Shown: positions 24,001-34,006 of the stretch, piece after piece
Layout: each line of letters starts with the position of its first letter
How positions within the stretch are numbered: position 1 is the stretch's first letter
Source: Cunninghamia lanceolata
Taxonomy: Eukaryota > Streptophyta > Pinopsida > Cupressales > Cupressaceae
DNA: 64,000 nucleotides
Assembly: GCA_027924645.1 (NCBI GenBank)
Contig: BSBN01000242.1
Location: 3,782,001-3,846,000 of the forward strand
Direction of reading: 5' to 3'
Program-made: the position numbers and the translations under genes
Notes under the pieces: generated by a model
The model's input: only the letters and a program-made list of their open reading frames with translations
What the model was told of the DNA's origin: nothing
Database searches by the model: none

Positions 24001-27000
24001 CAACCCTAAACCTTATCCCTAAACCCTAATCCCTCAACCCTCAACCCTAATCCATCATCCCTCAACTCTAATCCCTCATCCCTAAACCCTAAATGCTATC
24101 CCTATTACTAAACCCTCAACAGACTCGATACTATACCTTAAACTCTAATCCCTTATCCCTAAACCCTCCAACCCTATCCCTAATCCTTATACCCTCCACA
24201 CTCTAATTTAACCCTAATTCCTCGACCCTCAACCCTATCTCTAAACCCTTGACCCTCGAACCTCAACCCTCAACCTTCAACATCAAACCCTAATCCCTCA
24301 ACCCTTAACTCTGATCCCTCGACCTTCAACCCTAACCCTAAACCCTAAACCCTCAACGTCAAATTCTAATCCCTCAACCCTTCACTCTAATCCCTCAACC
24401 CTAAACCCTATCCCTAAACCCTCAACACTATACCTTAAACCCTAATCCCTCAACCCTAACCCTAAACCTTGTCCCTAAACCCTAATGCCTCAACCCTCAA
24501 CCCTAATTTGTCATCCATCATCCCTCAACTCTAATCCCTCATTCCTAAACCCTAAACGCTATCCCTATTCCTAGACACTCAACAGGCTCAATACTATACC
24601 TTAAACCCTAATCCCTCTACCCTCGACACTCTTATTTAACCCTAATCCCTTGACCATTAACCCTATCCCTCAACCTCAACCCTTAACCCTTAACCCTCAA
24701 CTCTCAACATTAAACCCTAATTCATCAACCCTAAACCCTAATCCCTCAAACCTAAACCCTATCCCTAAACCATCAACCCTCAACACTATACCTTAAACCC
24801 TAATCCCTCAACCCTCAACCCTAAACCTTATCCCTAAACCCTAATCCCTCAACCCTCAACCCTAATTCCTCATCCCTCAACTCTAATCCCTCATCCCTAA
24901 ACCCTAAATGCTATCCCTATTACTAAACCCTCAACAGACTCGATACTATACCTTAAACTCTAATCCCTTATCCCTAAACCCTCCAACCCTATCCCTAATC
25001 CTTATACCCTCCACACTCTAATTTAACCCTAATTCCTTGACCCTCAACCCTATCTCTAAACCCTTGACCCTCGAACCTCAACCCTCAACCTTCAACATCA
25101 AACCCTAATCCCTCAACCCTTAACTCTGATCCCTCGACCTTCAACCCTAACCCTAAACCCTAAACCCTCAACGTCAAATTCTAATCCCTCAACCCTTCAC
25201 TCTAATCCCTCAACCCTAAACCCTATCCCTAAACCCTCAACACTATACCTTAAACCCTAATCCCTCAACCCTAACCCTAAACCTTGTCCCTAAACCCTAA
25301 TGCCTCAACCCTCAACCCTAATTTGTCATCCATCATCCCTCAACTCTAATCCCTCATTCCTAAACCCTAAACGCTATCCCTATTCCTAGACACTCAACAG
25401 GCTCAATACTATACCTTAAACCCTAATCCCTCTACCCTCGACACTCTTATTTAACCCTAATCCCTTGACCATTAACCCTATCCCTCAACCTCAACCCTTA
25501 ACCCTTAACCCTCAACTCTCAACATTAAACCCTAATTCATCAACCCTAAACCCTAATCCCTCAAACCTAAACCCTATCCCTAAACCATCAACCCTCAACA
25601 CTATACCTTAAACCCTAATCCCTCAACCCTCAACCCTAAACCTTATCCCTAAACCCTAATCCCTCAACCCTCAACCCTAATTCCTCATCCCTCAACTCTA
25701 ATCCCTCATCCCTAAACCCTAAATGCTATCCCTATTCCTAAAACCTCAACAAACTCGATACTATACCTTAAACTCTAATCCCTTATCACTAAACCCTCCA
25801 ACCCTATCCCTAATCCTTACACCCTCCACACTCTACTTTAACCCTAATCCCTTCAACCTCAACCCTATCCCTAAACCCTTGACCCTCGAACCTCAACCCT
25901 CAACCCTCGACGTCAAACCCTATTCCCTCAACCCTTAACTCTGATCCCTCATCTATCAACCCTAACCCTAAACCCTAAACCCTAAACCCTCAACCCTCAA
26001 CATCAAATCCTAATCCCTCAACCCTAAACCCTATCCCTAAACCCTCAACACTATACCTTAAACCATAATCCCTCAGCCCTCAACCCTAAACCTTATCCCT
26101 AAACCCTAATCCCTCAACCCTCAACCCTAATCTGTCATCCCTCAACTCTAATCCTTCATCCCTAAACCCTAAATGCTATCCCTATTCCTACACCCTCAAC
26201 AGAATCGATACTATACCTTAAACCCTAATCCCTTATCCCTAAACCCTCAAATCCTATCCCTAATCCTTATACCCTCCACACTCTACTTTAACCCTAATTC
26301 CTTGACCCTCAACCCTATCCCTAAACCCTTGACCCTCAAACCTCAACCCTCAACCCTCAACGTCAAACCCTAATCCCTCAACCCTTAACTCTAATCCCTG
26401 GACCCTCAACACTATACCTTAAACCCTAATCCCTATCCCTCAACCCTTAACCCTTAAAACTTAAACCCTATCCCTACACCCTCAACACTTGACACTATAT
26501 CTTAAGCCTTAAACCCTCATCCCTAAAGCCTCAACCCTCAATCCTTAAACCTTCAACCCTAAACCCTATCCCTAATCCCTCTACCCTCGACACGCTAACC
26601 CTAACCTTGACATTAAATGCTAATCCGTCAACCCTAAACCCTAATCCTAAACCCTCAACCCTCAACCCTCAACACTATACCTTAAACCCTAATCCCTCAA
26701 CCCTCAACCCTAAACCTTATCCCTAAACCCTAATCCCTCAACCCTCAACCCTAATCCATCATCCCTCAACTATAATCCCTCATCCCTAATCCCTAAATGC
26801 TATCCCTATTCCTAAACCCTCAATAGACTCGATACTATACCTTAAACCCTAATCCCTTATCCCTAAACCCTCCAACGTTATCCCTAATCCTTACACCCTC
26901 CACACTCTACTTTAACCCTAATCCCTTGACCCTAAACCCTATCCCTAAACCCTTGACCCTTGAACCTCAACCCTCAACCCTTAATGTCAAACCCTAATCC

Positions 27001-27205
27001 CTCAACCCTTAACTTTGATCCCTCGACCCTCAACCCTATCCCTAAACCCTAAACCCTCAACCGTAATCTGTCATCCCTCATCCCTAAACCTTAAATGCTA
27101 TCCCTATTCCTAGACCCTCAACGGGCTCGATACTATACCTTAAACGCTAATCCCTTATCCCTAAGCCCTCCAACTCTATCCCTTATCCCTTAACCCTCAT
27201 GATTA
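21091..27205. repeat. 6.1-kb telomere-like satellite with higher-order structure
   Basis: Degenerate 7-bp units CCCTAAA, CCCTCAA, CCCTAAT and CCCTTAA fill the interval, with the C-rich strand on plus throughout. The word 'ctatccctatt' after 'aaatg' or 'aaacg' recurs about once per higher-order unit; related positions near 22886, 23687, 24091, 24908 and 25725 give spacings of about 801, 404, 817 and 817, and the 24.1-25.7 kb units look nearly identical. It is interstitial, flanked by transposon sequence on both sides, so it is not a chromosome end. Repetitive open frames such as LNPNPLSLNPP are by-products of the repeat. Confidence 0.97.
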
Positions 27206-27237
27206 ATAGCCTTGAAAGTAAAAAAATTTGAGTGGGA

Positions 27238-27342
27238 CATAACGCGAGCGCGTTATAACGCACTTGCGTTATGTCAAACATGACAAAAGACAGACTTGTG
27301 GGAAAGAAAAATGCAAGGCAAAACATAACGCGAGCGCGTTAT
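27238..27342. promoter_or_regulatory. Right subterminal palindromic motifs of element C
   Basis: ATAACGCGAGCGCGTTAT occurs perfectly at about 27239-27256 and again at 27325-27342, with a degenerate copy (ataacgcacttgcgttat) between. The same motif clusters near the left end. They lie just beyond the satellite, about 0.9 kb from the right TIR. The likely role is transposase binding, by analogy with subterminal repeats of other plant DNA transposons. Confidence 0.75.
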
Positions 27343-28195
27343 TTCTTGCTTTGGGAATCCCAAGCCTTGGGCTTGGGATTTGCTTTGGATTTCCAACCGA
27401 AAGGTTTGGAGTGCCTTATGAACAGTCACAGATGTGTTTTTCTATATTCTTCAAAATTTCACATAATTTTGTTCGTGCTAACCCTCAAATTTGCACGTGT
27501 TTCAAGGTTGAACAAATCGAACACATGGGTAATGTTAGGCTTTCTCTTAGCTATTTGACGATGTGATTTTTTTCACATTTTAACAATGTTAAGCCTTTCA
27601 TCTTTAATTTCTTTTGTTTGTGTGTCTGTTTTTAGGCAAAAACCACTGTTTGGTCTTTTTTTCATTGTAAAATAACTATTCATTCAAATTTCAAAAAAAT
27701 TACATATTTAGAAACTAGACTCCATTCTACAAATATTAAAAAAATAAAAAAATGATTTTCAATTAGTTTTCAAAATTTATAGGGGTAGCACGGCCAAAAT
27801 TCTATTTTTTAGGATGTGTCCACTTTAAAAATTAGTAAAAAATCAAATATTCATCAAAAAATTATTAGAAAAATTGAGCATAAACTACATGCTATTAGCT
27901 AATTTCTCACTGAAGCGATTTTAAAAATACCAAAAAAAAGTTGACCTTTTGAGGGAGCCACAAAACATGCTATGTTATTTTTTTTGATAGAAACAACACC
28001 AATTTTTGTGGCTCCCTCTTTTGAACCCCTTAATCTATGCCATTTTCAAAACAAAATAGTAGTTTAAAAAGTAGACTCGGAGCACTACGAACATTGTTTT
28101 GGTTGCATCTCCAAATTTTGAGTGTAACTATGCTCAATTTCTCATCCAAGGCCAGTATTTCCTGATTTTAGAAAAAAAGTGGCCACTTAAGACCC
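27343..28195. other. Right arm of element C, noncoding, with a hairpin
   Basis: AT-rich DNA without a convincing gene. A perfect 15-bp inverted repeat (gagggagccacaaaa, 27951-27965, and its complement at 28004-28018) could form a stem with a 38-nt loop. Confidence 0.5.
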
Positions 28196-28227
28196 CTTTT
28201 TGGCCCCCCATCTTCCTGCACTTACCC
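28196..28227 (-). repeat. Element C right terminal inverted repeat
   Basis: Reverse complement begins GGGTAAGTGCAGGAAGATGG and matches 11281-11312 with one mismatch over 32 bp. It is followed immediately by acaa, the second copy of the target duplication. Confidence 0.93.
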
Positions 28228-28502
28228 ACAAATCTAGGAACATTGAATCCCCAAACTCATCTATGCTAGCATGAATGTAAGACCTAATATCTTCTACATG
28301 CAACACACCATGCAAAACATTAGAAAGGGTACCTAATGGATCGACCTCTATAGATTTGTGTGGATGCTTTTTGAATTTAGGTCGGGGCCTTTCGGTGATG
28401 TCAACAACCAATGGAGTAGCCATTTCAAAAAGATCACAAGTTCAAAGCTTCGTAGAAAAATACCTTTTTCTCCACGGGATTAGGGTTAGCTGTCGAATTC
28501 AT
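28228..28502 (-). pseudogene. Element B ORF2, N-terminal part
   Basis: ATG at 28502 begins MNSTANPNPVEKK; a small frameshift near 28430 leads into the frame MATPLVVDITERPRPKFKKH, which is open to the element C junction at 28228. After removing C, the codon split by the insertion is restored and the frame continues at 11276. The whole ORF2 would be about 1,070 codons. It starts about 465 bp after the Gag stop, so it is a separate ORF and not a Gag-Pol fusion. Confidence 0.6.
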
Positions 28503-28966
28503 TTTTCGCACTGCAAATCTTTGAAATCTCAGCTCAGGCGCTCTTCTCCTTGTTCTCTTTGAATACAAAGTGATTCAAATATTGAGTGGATGAACTTTTA
28601 TGCTCCGCAAAACCTAATTCACCATTGTAATAAATGCTCTACCCTAATTCATCCTGTTACACTATTTCTGAATACAATCAATCTTCAATTACTCCACAAT
28701 CAATCACATTAGCTTCTTTTCTTCCAGAATTTGCTTCAACAGATTTGAAATAGGCTTCTTTATCTTCATTCATCATGCCAGATTCAGGCACCCACTTACT
28801 GGCAGGGGGAATTAGATTTTCAATGTAGCTCCCCCTAAGCTAGAGCTCCTATTTCAATTCCCAGAGGAACTATCAGCACCGGATTTTGGTGCGGACCCAT
28901 CACCATCATTCGTTACACCTTTCTTCACCCATGTTTTGTTCATTTAATTCTGGATCTCATTCACAT
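28503..28966. other. Spacer between element B gag and ORF2
   Basis: About 460 bp with no convincing gene on either strand. On the minus strand some Gag-like codons continue a short way past the stop at 28967. It could hold the leader of ORF2 or a subgenomic splice acceptor, but nothing decisive is visible. Confidence 0.4.
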
Positions 28967-30062
28967 CTACTTTTCCCTTGCCTTTATCCGTCTTCTACTC
29001 TGTTCTTCATTTATCGGCTTGTGAGATCTCCTTTTTGCTTCTGCAAAATTTAGCAATATGTCTGGATTTGTTGCAATTAAAACACACAATCTTATTCCTC
29101 TAAAATTACATGTTGGAGCAGGTTTAGATCTGCATTGCATTGCAATATGCCCAAACTTGTTGCAAGTAAAATATCTTCCATTGAAAACTTGTTTGTTCTT
29201 AGGAGGATTCTTTGATCCACTTTTGCAATCCTCAGCCTTATGACCTATCTTTTTGCAATTAAAGCATTGACCGGAGAAAGATAACGTATTTTGATTCACT
29301 TTACTTCTGCATTGATTAACTCTATGACCATACTTATTGCATTTGAAACAATTACCATTGAAGGATGGACACCTTTGAGCATTAGGTTGTCTTACCGGAG
29401 ACCTTCTAGGATTTCTTCTTTGATTTCTTGCTTTAGAATTTCTTTGACTAGATCCAGAGCTTTCACCTTTCTCATATCCTAGACCATGCTTATCATCTGC
29501 CTTCTTTTGACTATCAAGCAACACTTCAAGTTTAGCTGAGCTTATCTTGAACTTCTCTTTGTGTTCATTTGCAACATCTAGGTCATGTTTGAGAATAACA
29601 ATTTGCCTTTCAAGTTGTTCCTCATTATACCTAGTTTCTTGTAGATTAGACTCTAGATGGCCAATTATTCTGTCCAATCTGTAGCACTCTTCTATTCTTT
29701 CTTTTAGAGACTAATTCAGGTTTTCTTCAGTCTTCTTCATTTCCTCGATTTCCTTGATTAGCCTCATCACCTTGGATTCCATCTCATGTTTTAGGACAAC
29801 TTCTTTTGCCAGCTTCTCACATTCCTTTGTCTTCTCCTTCAGATCCTCATCCATGCCATTGACTTCCTTTTGATTTGCCAACTGCTGAAGTAGCTCCTTC
29901 CTCTTTTCATTAGATTTGTCCAGTTGCTCTTTTAAAGTCTTAATCCTTAGCATCTTTAAGGTTCTCTTGCAGTTCTTTGACTTTTGCTCTAGACTAATCA
30001 AGATCTTCTAAGGCTACTTGAAGTTGTTCATTGATACCATTAGAGTACCTAAATGAACGCAT
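28967..30062 (-). pseudogene. Element B Gag: coiled coil plus three CCHC zinc knuckles
   Basis: A minus-strand frame begins at ATG 30062, about 55 nt after the primer-binding site. It is broken by TAG near 30008, a frameshift near 29950 and TAG at 29713-29711. The first half is a long Lys/Glu/Leu heptad-rich coiled coil (KEQLDKSNEKRKELLQQLAN). The second half has KLEVLLDSQK followed by knuckles CFKCNKYGHRVNQC, CFNCKKIGHKAEDC and a degenerate YFTCNKFGHIAMQC whose first Cys is Tyr. The usual N-terminal capsid-like domain of copia Gag is missing, because coding starts almost at the primer-binding site. Confidence 0.8.
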
Positions 30063-30116
30063 TGAAACACCTTCCCAAATCTTCCTCAAGCTGTTAAACT
30101 TCTTCTAAGGAACCTT

Positions 30117-30128
30117 GCTCTGATACCA
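30117..30128 (-). other. Element B primer-binding site
   Basis: Minus-strand TGGTATCAGAGC, complementary to the 3' end of plant initiator-methionine tRNA, two bases from the 5' LTR end at 30131. Confidence 0.93.
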
Positions 30129-30130
30129 AT

Positions 30131-31238
30131 TGTTGAAATTAAGGAACACTGAGAGGGGGGGTGAATCAGTGTTCTGCAATAACTTATTATTATGTTCCTT
30201 TATTAATTTACCACATACATTCAAGAGAAAGAAGCATGAACTTAAGAACATCAACAACAAGATTATCACACATGAACATTAGGATTTTTATGTGGAAACC
30301 TAGTTAAGGGAAAAACCATGGTGGGGGTTAACCCACAAGATTTATACTCTATTAAAAGTATTACAAATGGGAAGGCACATGCCTTCGAGCACATTGCCCA
30401 GAGCTCACTACTCAAAGGAGGCTCACTGCCTACAAGATCAATTACAAGAGTTCACTGAAACATTTGAACTAAAGAATAACATCTAACAATGCAAGATTAC
30501 AGTTCCGGTTAAGCTTAATATATTGACTTCACACACTTCATCTCTCACTGCCTTGTTTCACTGTTCTGCCATGATCCGGGGCTTAGATCTCTTGCTTCGC
30601 ACTTGATACTACCACACTTCGTACCTCTCACCTCATATTCGCACAACTATGCCTCAAAATGCTCGCACCCATCGATATATATATCCGCAACATGAAATTA
30701 CATCAACTGCAGTTGGCCTTAAGAAAACTTAGAAACTTTTTCAAGATCACTGTTCTGTCGGCTGAATCCATGCACAAATATCAATGCGAACCAAAACCTA
30801 TGTATTAAAGTCAACACACATGTCGGCCAATACCACTGGATCTCATGAATTACTCAACCAACCACTTCTCCTAATCTGCACAAGAATCAAACACAAGTCC
30901 GCCTATTCTTCACTGGACTGAACTGTCTAACCAAAACCTGATACACAGATGCTTGTAACTTTCAATCCCTTCATCACCGGAGGCTAAAACTTTGGATTTA
31001 GGTAGCTCTGACATCCCTTAACATTCCCTTAGATCCGCAGCACAATATGATTACTTGTGGAGAGATGCAGACCAAAATGCTGAACCCTGTCATATGCTCT
31101 GTTCCTATCTATCCAGACTTAGACAAATTTGCAATCTGACTTTTGGTATGATCAAATGATACAATGCAGATGTGTAAGATAGATTCAGTTGCCATCATTG
31201 ACAACACCTGACATGCCTAGAAGTGTCTCTTGCCAACA
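30131..31238 (-). repeat. Element B 5' LTR (right copy)
   Basis: 1,108 bp, TGTTG...CAACA, the direct repeat of 6808-7900 and followed by the atcgc duplication. It carries about 15 bp absent from the left copy near 30395. Confidence 0.95.
30674..30685 (-). promoter_or_regulatory. Probable TATA element of element B 5' LTR
   Basis: GATATATATATC, the most TATA-like tract in the LTR, kept as (a/g)atatatatatcc in the left LTR at about 7340-7353. It lies midway in the LTR, a usual place for the U3/R promoter. No direct evidence of activity. Confidence 0.45.
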
Positions 31239-33268
31239 ATCGCCACCCTCAACTATGGCATGCTGTGTAACAGATCGACCATTTTTATAGGTATTGTAGT
31301 CTGTAGCACTTGGATGGCGATGTTCTTGTCCGAACTTAGTTGATTGGATGCACTGGCTTTTATGTTGGAGTTTCTTTGTTCTTCTACCATTACTTGTTCA
31401 TCCTCCACTCTCGCTTCCCAAAGCCTCTCATTCTCTGGACGAGGGTCAGGGTAGACGACTTTCTTTGCTTGTGCACGGGTGACGGCGAAGACTTCTCCTT
31501 CTATGTCGATCAGATTGATGCTAACTTTTTGTTTCGGGCAGTCATTATCTTCATGATCACCTGTGCCACACCATTTACACAATAGTTGCATTTTTTCCTT
31601 GTTCTGGCAGTCTCTCACAAAGTGTCCCCATTCGTTACATTATCTGCACTGTATGATCGGACGTCCTTTGGAGTCATACTATATTTGACTTCAATTAACC
31701 GCCTCTTTGATTTTGATAACCACCTGGAGATGCGTTCTGTGGCTTCAGCGGAGTGGATTGCTCTCCCTATGTGAAGGGTACTTGTGTACTACTGGTCTTT
31801 AAGTTAGACGGGCACTCCTTTATTGAATGACCCATAACTTGGCAAATCTCACAAAACAATTTTCTGGGACAATTACCTTTGGTGTGTGACCTTCACTTTT
31901 GCACTCAATACACCAAAGTTCAGTGGATTCTTTGTTAGTTTCTTCCTTCTGGGACAATTACCTTTGGTGTGACCTTCACTTCTGCACTCAGTACACCAAA
32001 GTTTAGTGGATTCTTTGTTAGTTTCTTTCTCCTTCAATTCTTTCATCATTTGGAGCATGTCCCTTCGGAGCACTTATACTATTCTAGATTCACTGTCGGT
32101 ATTGTCATCTGAACTACCATCTTCCTTTGTTTTTCTTTTTATATGGGAGGACATTTTGTCTTCACTTTCTATGTCTATTGCCCGATTGTATGCTTCTATG
32201 TACGAAGAGGGTGTTACTACCTTCATTTTTTTCTTAATGACAAAATTAAACCTTCGATGAACCACCTTTTCTTGAGACCCTCAGTAGGTTCTTTTTCTAA
32301 TATTACAAGTAGTTCTTTCAATCTACGGTTATAAGCTCGTACGTTCTCATGCTTACCTTGCCTGGTATTGTAAATTTCAGCTACTATTTCATTATCATCT
32401 CACAACAACTTAAAGTCTTGTTCAAAGGCCTTCTTTAATCTCTCCCATGTGTTTCAGGAGGCTTGGTCAAGTTCAGTATACTAGTCAATTGCTACACCTT
32501 GCAAGGTGGCTAGAAAAGACCATAGCCAAATTGCCTCATCATCTTGGCCATTTGTTGTCTAGATTGTCTCACGTCTTATAATGCTTGACAAGATCCTCTG
32601 ATCCATTCCCTGTAAACTTGGGCAACTTCTACTTTTCTCCACTGGGGCGTACCATAGTTTTGTTCTAATGCAAACCTCACGCCTAGAACTTACTTGCTAG
32701 GGAGTTTTGATTTGAACGTTCTGGTGCTTCTCTCGCACTCTCAGCCACGTGAGAATCCTCCACTCTTCCCGCAACATTAGTGTTCTACATACTTGTTTCG
32801 CCTTCAGATTTTCTTTTATACACCCTTGGCTCGGCTTCTTCTCCTTGTATTGACAACCCTCTGATGCCTCAAAGGTTGCTCTCCTACACTTCTATGAAGG
32901 AATCTAATTCTGACTTCCAACTTCCCTCGTCCAGAGAAGGTTGTTTTGACTTTTCAACTTGATTGGAAAGATCAATCCGCACATCGTCTGGCAGTGGAAG
33001 ATGCCTCACGATTTCTTCCCACTCTATGCTCGTGTGATTATTTGTAGTGGAAATGTGTTCTGTCTCCCGACAACAAGTATCACAACTACGACTCCTGCTC
33101 ATGCTCCAACTCTGACTTTTACTTCGAGATGGACTTCGGCTTTAGACTTCAGCAATCTCTCTTAGTCTTCTTCTACGTTCTCTTTGTTCTACTAGCCTAA
33201 GAGATCTTCTGATCTCTTGATCCTGACCACGTGGTCTCTTCCCGCCTCTATTGGGGTCTAAGGGCATG
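31239..33268 (-). pseudogene. Element A: Ty3/gypsy Gag, decayed
   Basis: Minus-strand coding starts at ATG 33268 (MPLDPNRGGKRPRGQDQ). It passes through an Arg/Ser-rich region (SRSPSRSKSQSWSMSRSRS), then a retrotransposon gag core broken into several frames (LPKFTGNGSEDLVKHYKT, then VHRRFNFVIKKKMKVVTP), and at least two knuckles (CTECRSEGHTKGNC, then CKWCGTGDHEDNDC). A partial internal duplication around 31870-31990 repeats the first knuckle region. The last part (TIPIKMVDLLHSMP) ends in TAG near 31253-31255, where CAG is expected, a few codons before the element B junction. It continues at 6807. Confidence 0.72.
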
Positions 33269-33299
33269 AATCTCTTATATTGGACCCGATGTCTTTTAA

Positions 33300-33660
33300 G
33301 GCAATGATGCCAATATTTACTTCCCTATCTGATAAATGAATACTTGTAATAATGGACATAACTTACAATGCATACCAGACAGAGAAGTAAAAGTATATCT
33401 TTATTAGCACATGAAAGTATTATAGAAGTAGACCAGAGATGGTCAGCCAAGGATTTGAGTCAATCCAACTAGATCATACCCCTTCCTTGACAATACAATG
33501 ACTATTTAAAAGACCTGACGGTTGCAAAGAGGAACACAACCGTCAACTAACTGACTCAGACAAACTAACTCTTACAACCACCCAAGCGCTGACAAACAAT
33601 TAATACATAGTTGGATAACCCAAATTATCAAATATAATAATCGGCATTTTACATGGACTA
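33300..33660 (-). repeat. Element A primer-binding site and probable 5' LTR segment
   Basis: Minus-strand TTGGCATCATTGCC (33313-33300) resembles the TTGGCGCCGTTGCC primer-binding site of Tat/Athila-type Ty3/gypsy elements, with changes. Beyond it lie, in minus orientation, an AATAAA (about 33397) and a TATA-like TTTTAAATAG (about 33510), as expected for an LTR. The outer edge is not defined, no second LTR was found in the window, and the end at 33660 is approximate. Confidence 0.45.
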
Positions 33661-34006
33661 CATCTATATGTTTAATTTTTTATATTAATCTGTTCCAAAC
33701 ATGTTCCTGAGGTAATCTAACCATGGATGGGGTAAGTTAAACCTTATGTTTAATGCCAAGTTGACCAGTGGATTCCTAACTCAATTATTTCTGGTATTAA
33801 CCTATTCAATTCAAATAAATTGCAGACAATACAAAAGTGTGAGTGGCCTGAAAAATTCTAAACTCTATGGAGCAATCTAGTGTTAGATTATTTCATTTGG
33901 TGTCAAATTGCCTACACTTTCAAAGAATTAATGTGATAGCTTCTATTTTTCAGTTATTTATTCTTGTTTATTCCCACTTAGAAGTTTTGAAATTTGGCAC
34001 TAACAG
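33661..34006. other. Intron-like AT-rich sequence upstream of the host exon
   Basis: No gene. It ends in a pyrimidine-rich stretch and 'cactaacag', a good 3' splice site directly before the open frame at 34007. Confidence 0.4.

Larger units (their letters stand above)
11281..28227. mobile_element. Element C: 16.9-kb DNA transposon with 32-bp TIRs and 4-bp duplication, superfamily unassigned
   Basis: The ends are inverted repeats: left GGGTAAGTGCAAGAAGATGG and right, reverse-complemented, GGGTAAGTGCAGGAAGATGG, continuing to 32 bp with one mismatch. The flanks are acaa on both sides (11277-11280, 28228-28231), and excising C plus one acaa restores element B's reading frame exactly. Near both ends lie copies of the palindrome ATAACGCGAGCGCGTTAT. 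Inside are a seven-exon plus-strand gene (11599-13722), a minus-strand gene fragment (20178-21090), a 359-bp tandem array and a telomere-like array. A 4-bp arbitrary duplication is known for Sola, Chapaev and Academ-like groups, not for hAT, Mutator, PIF or CACTA. No DDE triad was identified, so the superfamily is open. Confidence 0.9.
6808..31238 (-). mobile_element. Element B: 24.4-kb LTR retrotransposon without pol, carrying a DNA transposon
   Basis: Complete minus-strand LTR element bounded by 1.1-kb direct repeats (6808-7900 and 30131-31238), both starting TGTTG and ending CAACA, with a perfect 5-bp duplication atcgc at 6803-6807 and 31239-31243. Next to the right LTR lies a primer-binding site (minus-strand TGGTATCAGAGC, initiator-Met tRNA type), and next to the left LTR a copia-style polypurine tract, so transcription runs right to left. 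Internally it encodes a coiled-coil zinc-knuckle Gag and one long protein of unknown function. No protease, integrase, RT or RNase H was found. Subtracting element C leaves about 7.5 kb. It is probably non-autonomous, comparable in layout to the TR-GAG or LARD classes, and would need enzymes supplied in trans. Confidence 0.95.

Noticed and set aside
22883..26373. Open frames of about 66-71 codons repeated in the satellite
   Set aside because: They are low-complexity translations of the heptamer repeat (Leu/Asn/Pro runs) with no independent evidence of coding.
21091..27205. Chromosome end (true telomere)
   Set aside because: The array is degenerate, internally organised in higher-order units, and flanked on both sides by transposon sequence with element ends and subterminal motifs.
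11281..28227. Element C as a CACTA transposon
   Set aside because: The termini are GGGTAAG..., not CACTA/CACTG, and the duplication is 4 bp by frame restoration instead of 3; no TNP2-like domain was found.
6808..31238. The two 1.1-kb repeats as independent solo insertions
   Set aside because: Matching TSD on the outer sides only, plus primer-binding site and polypurine tract on the inner sides, shows a single element.
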